From Spirochaetia bacterium (GTDB taxonomy: Bacteria; Spirochaetota; Spirochaetia; Treponematales; Breznakiellaceae): a DNA stretch of 40,824 bases. This document shows positions 30,217-36,420 of the stretch, piece by piece (the stretch's first letter is position 1; each line of letters opens with the position of its first letter). The notes below the pieces were generated by a model. It was given only the letters and a program-made list of their open reading frames with translations, made no database searches and had not been told where the DNA came from. Both the position numbers and the translations under genes were made by a program. The stretch lies in NCBI GenBank assembly GCA_025997675.1, contig BNUX01000017.1, positions 1-40,824 of the forward strand, read 5' to 3'.

Positions 30217-32262
30217 ATGCTTAAAACTATGCGAAATATCGGCATCATGGCCCATATCGACGCCGGAAAAACCACCACCACCGAGCGGATCCTCTACTAC
30301 ACCGGCAAAAGCCACCGGATAGGCGAGGTGGATGACGGCGAGGCCATCATGGACTGGATGGAGCAGGAGCAGGAACGGGGCATTACCATCCAGAGCGCCG
30401 CAACTACCACCTACTGGAAACGGGACGAGGCGCAATTCCAGATAAACATCATCGATACCCCCGGCCATGTGGACTTTACCGCCGAGGTGGAACGGTCCTT
30501 GAGGGTGCTGGACGGGGCGGTGGCGATCTTCGACGCCGTCCGGGGGGTGGAGCCCCAGACCGAGACCGTGTGGCGTCAGGCGGAGCATTACAAGGTGCCC
30601 TGCATCGGCTATGTAAACAAGATGGATAGGGTAGGGGCGGATTTTTTCCAGGTCCTGACCGATGTTCAGGCAAAACTGGGCGCCCAAACCGTGGCCCTCC
30701 AATTGCCCATTGGCAAGGAAAATACCTTTGAGGGGATAATCGACCTGATTGAGATGCGGGAACTCCGCTGGGACGCCGCCAACGACGGGGAGAGGATCCT
30801 CCCGTCCCCCATTGCTCCGGAGCGGGAGGCCCTTGCGGCGTCCTTTCGGGATAAACTTATCGACGCCCTTTCGGCGGTTTCAGACCCCATCACCGAAAAG
30901 TACCTGGCAGGGGAGGACATAGCGCCTGCGCTTATCCGCAAAGAACTGCGCACTGCGGTGCTGAACCGGTCCCTGTTGCCCATGTTTGCCGGGGCCTCCC
31001 GCCGCAATATCGGTGTGCAGCCGGTGATCGACGCCGTGGTGGACTATCTCCCCGCGCCGGACGAGGTTGCCCCTGCGGCGGGGCATCACCTGAAAAAAGA
31101 AGAGGACGTGGCGGTGCCCTGCGATCCCAAGTGCCTGCCCTTAGGATTAGTGTTTAAGATACAGAACGACCGGGAGGCGGGGAGCCTCTGTTATGTGCGG
31201 ATGTATTCCGGGGTGCTCAAGCCCGGCACGGCGGTTTTCAATGTGGGGAAGAAGAAGCGGGAACGGGCCAACCGCATATTGCGGATGCACGCCAACAAGT
31301 CCGAGCCCATAGACGAGTTAGCCGCCGGGGACATCGGGGTGATCATCGGGATGAAGCTGGCCCAGACCGGGGACACCGTCGGGAGCGAAGGCTGGCCGGT
31401 GGTGCTGGAAAAGATGGATTTCCCCGAGCCGGTTATTTCGGTATCCATTGAACCCCGGACCATGTCGGAGATGGACAAGCTCCGGGAAATCCTGGACCTG
31501 CTTGCCAAGGAGGACCCCACCTTTACGACGAAGGACAACCCGGAAACGGGGCAGCTTATCATTTCCGGCATGGGGGAACTCCACCTGGACGTACTGGTTA
31601 CCCGGATCACCAAGGAGTACAAGCTCAACGCAAAGGTGGGCAACCCCCAGGTGACCTACCGGGAATCGATTACCAATGCGGTGGAACACGAGGAGCGTTT
31701 CTCAAAAATCATGGCGGGCAAGGAAAACGCAGCAATACTGCGTTTTAAGGTTGAGCCCCTTCCTTCGGGCACGGGGAACCGCTATACCAATGCGGCTGCC
31801 AAAGCGCGGGATGTTCCGGACACTATCTTTGAAGCCATAGAGCGGGGGGTAAAGGGGGCCTTTTCCTCCGGCATTGTTCTGGGCTATCCCTGCATAGACG
31901 TTGGCGTCACCCTGACGGGGCTGGACTACTCCGAGATCACCGGCACGGACTTTGCCTATGAAGCCTGCGCCAACCACGGGGTCTACGAAGCCTGCCGAGA
32001 GGGCGCACCCATCCTGCTGGAGCCGATCATGGCGGTGGACCTCATCTCCCCCAAGGAGTTCGTGGGTGATGTGATGAGCCTGGTAACCCAAAGAGGCGGC
32101 CAGGTTCTGAGCATGGACTCCAAAATCTCCGGTGATGAAGTGCGGGCATTGGCGCCCATGGAGAAGATGTTCGGGTTTATGACGTCCCTCCGGTCGGTGA
32201 GCCAGGGGCGGGCTACGTTCACGATGGTGTTTTCCCGGTTCGAGAAGAAAGCGGAGCGGTGA
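30217..32262 (+). CDS. fusA: Translation elongation factor G
   Basis: The 681-residue GTPase drives ribosomal translocation or, in some paralogues, ribosome recycling. G1 is MAHIDAGKTTTTERILYYTG, G2 RGITIQSAATTTYW, G3 IIDTPGHVDFTAEVERSLRV and G4 GYVNKMDRVGADFF. Domains II-V follow to the C-terminus, including ISGMGELHLDVLVTRI. Spirochaetes carry two EF-G paralogues with split roles, and this could be either one. AGGAG lies eight bases before the ATG. Its last 26 bases recur in degenerate form at 32695-32720. Confidence 0.93.
   Translation: MLKTMRNIGIMAHIDAGKTTTTERILYYTGKSHRIGEVDDGEAIMDWMEQEQERGITIQSAATTTYWKRDEAQFQINIIDTPGHVDFTAEVERSLRVLDGAVAIFDAVRGVEPQTETVWRQAEHYKVPCIGYVNKMDRVGADFFQVLTDVQAKLGAQTVALQLPIGKENTFEGIIDLIEMRELRWDAANDGERILPSPIAPEREALAASFRDKLIDALSAVSDPITEKYLAGEDIAPALIRKELRTAVLNRSLLPMFAGASRRNIGVQPVIDAVVDYLPAPDEVAPAAGHHLKKEEDVAVPCDPKCLPLGLVFKIQNDREAGSLCYVRMYSGVLKPGTAVFNVGKKKRERANRILRMHANKSEPIDELAAGDIGVIIGMKLAQTGDTVGSEGWPVVLEKMDFPEPVISVSIEPRTMSEMDKLREILDLLAKEDPTFTTKDNPETGQLIISGMGELHLDVLVTRITKEYKLNAKVGNPQVTYRESITNAVEHEERFSKIMAGKENAAILRFKVEPLPSGTGNRYTNAAAKARDVPDTIFEAIERGVKGAFSSGIVLGYPCIDVGVTLTGLDYSEITGTDFAYEACANHGVYEACREGAPILLEPIMAVDLISPKEFVGDVMSLVTQRGGQVLSMDSKISGDEVRALAPMEKMFGFMTSLRSVSQGRATFTMVFSRFEKKAER
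32192..32262 (+). repeat. fusA 3' end, parent copy of a duplicated segment
   Basis: This stretch, ending in the codons for RFEKKAER and the stop, is repeated at 32677-32720. The final 26 bases match at 24 positions; the copy lacks about 27 bases in the middle. Confidence 0.75.
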
Positions 32263-32273
32263 GGGGGCGGGAG

Positions 32274-32290
32274 GCCGGACAGATTCCGGC
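32274..32290. terminator. Hairpin between convergent fusA and the small membrane-protein gene
   Basis: GCCGGA and TCCGGC enclose a five-base loop (CAGAT), forming a perfect six-pair stem. No T-run follows on either strand, so it would be an inefficient or Rho-assisted terminator. Confidence 0.35.
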
Positions 32291-32296
32291 GATGAC

Positions 32297-32632
32297 TCAC
32301 ATACCCTTTAGCTCGTTATCCAGCCGCGCCCTGGTTTCGTTGTCGATTATCTTCTTATCAAGAAGCACGCCGTTCAGGACGCCGAGGTAGTTTTTGAGGT
32401 GTCCAAAATGATTGTCCTTTTTCAGGTTGCTAATGTCTTCTTTGGTTGCCAGTTTTGCCGTCAATTCGCTCAGGAGATTTTGCCTAAACCCGTGCTTTAT
32501 AAAATCAACGCCATGCCTGGTAAAACCTACGATAAAAATGATAGCCCCCACAATAACAGCCGCCAAAAGGAGCGCTATTGCTACCGGAGGAAACCCATAG
32601 ATCATATTATTCAAAACATCCCAACCAGTCAT
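32297..32632 (-). CDS. Small single-helix membrane protein, function unknown
   Basis: The ATG at 32632 is supported by a near-perfect promoter whose -10 ends six bases upstream; the frame open beyond it (to 32974) runs antisense through mazE and is rejected. The 111-residue protein has one membrane helix at about 15-38 (PPVAIALLLAAVIVGAIIFI). A cytoplasmic helical tail rich in Lys, Asp and Leu follows (LTAKLATKEDISNLKKD, LDKKIIDNETRARLDNEL). No family is recognised. The segment LATKEDISNLK resembles coiled-coil stretches of phage or mobile-element proteins. It is enclosed by the fusA end and its degraded copy. Confidence 0.65.
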   Translation of the reverse strand: MTGWDVLNNMIYGFPPVAIALLLAAVIVGAIIFIVGFTRHGVDFIKHGFRQNLLSELTAKLATKEDISNLKKDNHFGHLKNYLGVLNGVLLDKKIIDNETRARLDNELKGM

Positions 32633-32638
32633 ACGTAT

Positions 32639-32667
32639 AGTATAAGGGGCTATTCGGCCTTGGTCAA
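32639..32667 (-). promoter_or_regulatory. Leaderless promoter of the small membrane-protein gene
   Basis: On the minus strand TTGACC (32667-32662) and TATACT (32644-32639) are exactly 17 bp apart. Six bases separate the -10 from the ATG, so the transcript should begin at the start codon. Confidence 0.7.
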
Positions 32668-32676
32668 GGCCCCTTA

Positions 32677-32720
32677 GGTCGGTCCCAGGGGCGTGGTTCG
32701 AGAAGAAGCCGGAGCGGTGA
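32677..32720 (+). repeat. Degraded copy of the fusA 3' end
   Basis: It begins GGTCGGT and CCAGGGGCG, as in fusA at 32192, loses about 27 bases, then repeats the last 26 bases of fusA with two changes and the TGA stop. It would encode FEKKPER-stop. It lies between the promoter of the small membrane-protein gene and the mazEF promoter. Confidence 0.7.
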
Positions 32721-32740
32721 TGGAATATGCAAAAAAAGCC

Positions 32741-32769
32741 TTGACAGGCGTATAAACATAGTATATACT
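32741..32769 (+). promoter_or_regulatory. Promoter of mazEF
   Basis: TTGACA (32741-32746) and TATACT (32764-32769) with 17 bp spacing form the best promoter in the window. The leader of about 15 nt contains GGGGGAAG. Confidence 0.75.
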
Positions 32770-32789
32770 GAGAACAATGGGGGAAGATC

Positions 32790-33023
32790 ATGGAAGCGGT
32801 CATAAAAAAATGGGGAAATAGTCTGGGAATCAGGATACCAAACGTAATAGTGAGAGAATTGTCCTTAAAGGACGGTTCTTCTGTTGACATTAAGGATAAG
32901 GGAAATGAAATTATTATTAAGCCAAAGAATAGTACATTATCGGAAATGATAAATTTAATTACTGAAAAAAACATTCATGGGGAAATTGAGACAAATGGGC
33001 CGGTAGGAAAAGAAGTATGGTAA
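32790..33023 (+). CDS. mazE: MazE-type AbrB-fold antitoxin
   Basis: The 77-residue protein begins EAVIKKWGNSLGIRIPNVIV, the typical MazE/AbrB swapped-hairpin DNA-binding domain with its WGNS-x-G-x-R-x-P motif. It continues DGSSVDIKDKGNEIIIKP and ends in an acidic tail that should block the toxin. It binds its own promoter together with the toxin in known systems. The toxin gene overlaps its last codons by 7 nt. The DNA is clearly AT-rich against the surrounding sequence, a sign of acquisition. Confidence 0.92.
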   Translation: MEAVIKKWGNSLGIRIPNVIVRELSLKDGSSVDIKDKGNEIIIKPKNSTLSEMINLITEKNIHGEIETNGPVGKEVW

Positions 33024-33355
33024 AGGAGTATATTCCTGAACGCGGCGATATAGTATGGTTAGACTTTGATCCACAAAAAGGCCATGAACAAAAAGGTAAT
33101 AGGCCCGCGATAGTAATTTCCCCACGGGAATACAATGAAAAAGTCGGATTGGGTATTTTTTGTCCGATAACCAACCAGGGGAAAGGGTATCCCTTTGAAG
33201 TAAAAATCAACAGCAAAAAAATTACCGGCGTAATATTGTCTGATCAGATAAAAAATCTTGATTGGAGAGAACGGGATATTAGATTTATTATAAAATCAAA
33301 AGAGGAAGAAATGGCAGAAGTTATCAGTAAAATAAATGTATTGATAAACAGTTGA
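33017..33355 (+). CDS. mazF: MazF/PemK-family mRNA endoribonuclease toxin
   Basis: The 112-residue toxin has the family pattern PERGDIVWLDFDPQKGHEQK, the catalytic region GNRPAIVISPREYNEKVG with Arg, FCPITNQGKGYPFEV with Thr, and GVILSDQIKNLDWRERD. MazF cuts single-stranded RNA at short sites and arrests growth when the antitoxin is lost. All core motifs are present, so it is likely functional. AT-rich like mazE. A hairpin directly after the stop separates it from the convergent antiporter gene. Confidence 0.93.
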   Translation: MVKEYIPERGDIVWLDFDPQKGHEQKGNRPAIVISPREYNEKVGLGIFCPITNQGKGYPFEVKINSKKITGVILSDQIKNLDWRERDIRFIIKSKEEEMAEVISKINVLINS

Positions 33356-33387
33356 GGAGAGGCCGCCTTGGAAACAGGCGGCGCTCC
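33356..33387. terminator. Hairpin between convergent mazF and the antiporter gene
   Basis: GCCGCCT and AGGCGGC pair perfectly around a seven-base loop, with outer GGAG/CTCC pairs beyond small bulges. It begins at the end of mazF. There is no T-run; the C-rich flank suggests a structural or weak bidirectional terminator. Confidence 0.5.
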
Positions 33388-33399
33388 CCCCAAACATTC

Positions 33400-34965
33400 T
33401 TATGTAGCCGTCCGTTTCCCCGGCAGCGCCTTTGGCAGTACCAGCAGTAACACAATCAGCAACACAAACGAAACCGGCAGGGTAATCCCCACACTTACCC
33501 CATACCCCAACTGCGCAGTGAACCCCGCAATGATATACCCGACGAAGCAGGCCACCGCCACGGTAAGCGCGTAGGGAATCTGTGTCGAAACGTGGGCGAT
33601 GTGGTTACACCCCGCCCCGGTTGATGACAGTATCGTTGTGTCCGAAATGGGCGAGCAGTGATCCCCGAATACCGACCCCGCAAGGACGGCGGAAAGGGAG
33701 GTGACCGAAAGCCAGGGCGCTACGATATCACACACCGCAATGGTGATGGGGATGAGGATGCCGAAGGTTCCCCAGGAGGTGCCGGTGGCGAAGGAAAGGA
33801 ACGCGGCGATGATAAACATGATGGCCGGAATGAGCGCGATGGGGAGACTTGACTGTTCCACCACCCCCGCAACGTAGGGCCCCGTTCCCAGGAGGTCCCG
33901 GCAGACGCCACTGATGGTCCAGGCAAGGGACAGGATGATGATAGCCGGTACCATGGCTTTAATCCCCGTGGTGATCGCGGCAAAGAAATCCTTAAAACTC
34001 ATCAATTTGCGGGGGACGAAGATAAAGAAGGCCACAAAGAGGGAGGCGAAACCGCCCAGGGAAAGTGCCGCCCCGGCATCGGTGTCTCCGAATGCTGCGG
34101 CAATACCTTTGTTGCTGCCGTCCCAGAGGCCGCCGTAGAAAAGCATGGCGAGAATCGAGAAAATCACCAGGAATACTACGGGGATAATGAGGTCAACCAC
34201 CTTGCCCTTGTCCGACACTTCGATCTTGGTAAGCTCGTCGTCGGAGGAACCGGCCTGAATCACGGGGCCGGAAGTTTCGGCCGCTCTTTGCTGGGCCGCC
34301 GCCATGGGGCCGTAATCGCCGCCTTTGCGTACGCTTAGCCAGACGATCATGAAAAGGGTCAGTACCGCGTAGAGGTTCATCGGGATGGAGCTGACAAAGG
34401 CCTGCATCCCGGTGATGCCGGTAGAGGTGGGGTAATAGGAAATGACCGACGCCGCCCAGGAAGAAATGGGGGCGATGATGCAAACCGGCGCGGCGGTGGC
34501 GTCGATGAGGTAGGCCAGCTTTTCCCGGGATACCCGGTGCTGGTCGGTGACGGGCTTCATCACGGTGCCCACGGTAAGGCAGTTGAAGTAGTCGTCAATA
34601 AAGATGATGACCCCCAGGAATGCGGTGGCAAGGCTGGCGCTCCGCTGGGTTTTCAGCCGCCGCCCGGCCCAGCCGCCGTAGGCCTTCGAGCCCCCCGCCC
34701 GGGTGACCAGCGCCACCAATGCGCCGAGCATGGCAAGGAAGATCACCATCGACGAGTTACCCCCAACCTTGGTTATCATCAGCTCGGTGGTAACGTGAAA
34801 GGCCCCTAAAAGGGTCCCCCCCGCAGCAACACTGTAGATCAGTGTCCCCGACATGATCCCCAAGAGCAGGGAAAAAATGACTTCCTTGGTGATAAGCGCC
34901 AAGGAAATTGCGATCACCGGCGGGAGTATCGATAAAATCCCCACCTGAACAGCTTCAAATTCCAT
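33400..34965 (-). CDS. NhaC-family Na+/H+ antiporter
   Basis: The 521-residue protein has about 11-13 membrane helices. Conserved features of the NhaC branch are LGVIIFIDDYFNCLTVGTVM with paired Asp, AAPVCIIAPISSWAASVI, FATGTSWGTFGILIPI and VFGDHCSPISDTTILSSTGA. It exports sodium, or carries an organic cation or acid, at the cost of the proton gradient. The central loop is about 50 residues and polar. AAAGGAGAGAG precedes the ATG. It follows the argA-type gene by 37 nt on the same strand and may be read from it. Confidence 0.9.
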   Translation of the reverse strand: MEFEAVQVGILSILPPVIAISLALITKEVIFSLLLGIMSGTLIYSVAAGGTLLGAFHVTTELMITKVGGNSSMVIFLAMLGALVALVTRAGGSKAYGGWAGRRLKTQRSASLATAFLGVIIFIDDYFNCLTVGTVMKPVTDQHRVSREKLAYLIDATAAPVCIIAPISSWAASVISYYPTSTGITGMQAFVSSIPMNLYAVLTLFMIVWLSVRKGGDYGPMAAAQQRAAETSGPVIQAGSSDDELTKIEVSDKGKVVDLIIPVVFLVIFSILAMLFYGGLWDGSNKGIAAAFGDTDAGAALSLGGFASLFVAFFIFVPRKLMSFKDFFAAITTGIKAMVPAIIILSLAWTISGVCRDLLGTGPYVAGVVEQSSLPIALIPAIMFIIAAFLSFATGTSWGTFGILIPITIAVCDIVAPWLSVTSLSAVLAGSVFGDHCSPISDTTILSSTGAGCNHIAHVSTQIPYALTVAVACFVGYIIAGFTAQLGYGVSVGITLPVSFVLLIVLLLVLPKALPGKRTAT

Positions 34966-35002
34966 TTCTCTCTCCTTTATGTATCTTGAATGTAATTTTG
35001 GC

Positions 35003-36355
35003 CTATTCTAATTCCAGCGCGTAGGCTTTACTCCTCCGGGCCTTGTCATAGCCGCGCCGTTTCCGCTCCGGCAGGCTGTCCGGGGAACACTCCCTGAACC
35101 CCAGGAGTTCAAACCAGTCCTGGGTGCGGGTGGTGAGCACGAAGACCCGCCGGAGCCCCTGCTTTTTTGCCCGGTCCATAAGGAAGCGGACAATGCGCCG
35201 CCCCAGACCCATGTCGGCGTAGGCGGGATCAGTTGCCACCGCGGCAATCTCCCCCTGGCCTTCACCCCAGTCGTGGAGGGCGGCGCAGGCGTGGACCGAA
35301 CCGTCAATCTCAAAGACCGCATAGTCATCCTTCTTTTCCTGAATGTCCTCGGGGCTCCTTCGCACCAGGACGTCCTGCTGCATGAGGGGTTCCATAAGCC
35401 GGAGTATGTCAGGAATATCCCGGTTTTTCAAGGGCCTGATGGCTTCGTAATCGTCGGTGTACACCATGGTCCCGGCGCCGAGGTTGGAGAACAATTCCCG
35501 GAGTACCGCCCCCTCTTCCCGTGCGTCGATGATGTGAACCCGCTCAATGCCGGCCCGGGAAGCCCGGAGCGCCAGCCGCAGTTCATCCAGGGCCTTATTT
35601 CCGGCGCCATCCCAGAGGTTCATTTCCAGCACCTCCTCCGCCTCCAGGGGGGTGAGCCGGATGATACGGCCGTTCTCTCCGGTCTGTATCGTTTCCGGCA
35701 GCTTGTAGGCAGGTGTATTGAGCCCCGGGTCCAGGGTAACAATAAAGAGCTTGATAGCCCCCAGAGCAGTGGAGGCGGCCAGGGCAATTTCATCGCTGGA
35801 CACGTTGTAGGGTTTTCCTGCGGGGCTCCAGCCTATGCAGGGGAGTATGGGTATTCCCCCCTGGTCCAGCACCCGGCCTATGGACCCGGTGAGGATACGG
35901 TCCACCGTGCCGGTATGTTCCATATCGAGGCCGTTTTCTACCCCAAGCCCCCGTGCGCGGACAAAATTGCCAATCACCGCATCCACGGCCTTGCCCCCGC
36001 CGGAACTTCCCGCCGCCAGGCCGGTCATCACCCGGGTGGCCACATGGAAGGCCGCCATCTCCACAAAGGGAAGCGCCGCCTCCGTGGTGATCCGGGTACT
36101 CAGCGAATACCGTGACACGACTCCGTATTCCCGGAGCACCGCGTCGATCCGCTCCTTGGCCCCCGGCACGATTACCACCCGGAACTTTGTCCGGGCCAGG
36201 AGCGCCAGGTCCTTCATCAGGTAGGGAAAACCGGGGTCTTCGATGACGGAATAATCGATCTTGAAAACCATGGTGGAACCCTCAAAGCGGCTCTGGTAGT
36301 GAAAGGCTTCCCTGATCAGGTCAACCGGGGACCAGGCGGGTCCGGAATTTTCCAT
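35003..36355 (-). CDS. argA: N-acetylglutamate synthase (amino-acid kinase plus GNAT domains)
   Basis: This commits glutamate to arginine synthesis. Residues about 25-285 form the amino-acid kinase-like domain (FRVVIVPGAKERIDAVL, ILPCIGWSPAGKPYNVSSDE). Residues about 305-450 form a GNAT acetyltransferase domain with the CoA loop in ATDPAYADMGLGRRIVRFL and a late WFELLGFRECSPDSLP. Domain order and 450-residue length match E. coli-type ArgA. No other arg gene is in the window. The ATG has no ribosome site; a -10 box lies six bases upstream. Confidence 0.92.
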   Translation of the reverse strand: MENSGPAWSPVDLIREAFHYQSRFEGSTMVFKIDYSVIEDPGFPYLMKDLALLARTKFRVVIVPGAKERIDAVLREYGVVSRYSLSTRITTEAALPFVEMAAFHVATRVMTGLAAGSSGGGKAVDAVIGNFVRARGLGVENGLDMEHTGTVDRILTGSIGRVLDQGGIPILPCIGWSPAGKPYNVSSDEIALAASTALGAIKLFIVTLDPGLNTPAYKLPETIQTGENGRIIRLTPLEAEEVLEMNLWDGAGNKALDELRLALRASRAGIERVHIIDAREEGAVLRELFSNLGAGTMVYTDDYEAIRPLKNRDIPDILRLMEPLMQQDVLVRRSPEDIQEKKDDYAVFEIDGSVHACAALHDWGEGQGEIAAVATDPAYADMGLGRRIVRFLMDRAKKQGLRRVFVLTTRTQDWFELLGFRECSPDSLPERKRRGYDKARRSKAYALELE

Positions 36356-36361
36356 GGGTGT

Positions 36362-36390
36362 ATTGTACTATTATGGCCCCATATTGCCAC
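36362..36390 (-). promoter_or_regulatory. Leaderless promoter of the argA-type gene
   Basis: On the minus strand GTGGCA (36390-36385) and TACAAT (36367-36362) are 17 bp apart; six bases separate the -10 from the ATG at 36355. Its -35 overlaps that of the divergent promoter. Confidence 0.55.
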
Positions 36391-36412
36391 CCCCCTTTTT
36401 ATCGAATACCCT
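36384..36412 (+). promoter_or_regulatory. Leaderless promoter of the patatin-barrel gene
   Basis: TTGCCA (36384-36389) and TACCCT (36407-36412) are 17 bp apart, and eight bases separate the -10 from the ATG at 36421. The -10 is weak; TATATC at 36412-36417 has poor spacing. Confidence 0.4.
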
Positions 36413-36420
36413 ATATCTGG

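Noticed and set aside
29885..30224. Open frames on both strands through array B
   Set aside because: Several overlapping frames are open at once because of the 21-bp period; none has a start signal or non-repeat domain.
32633..32974. N-terminal extension of the small membrane protein to 225 residues
   Set aside because: It would read antisense through mazE and its promoter, while a strong promoter and leaderless ATG support the start at 32632.
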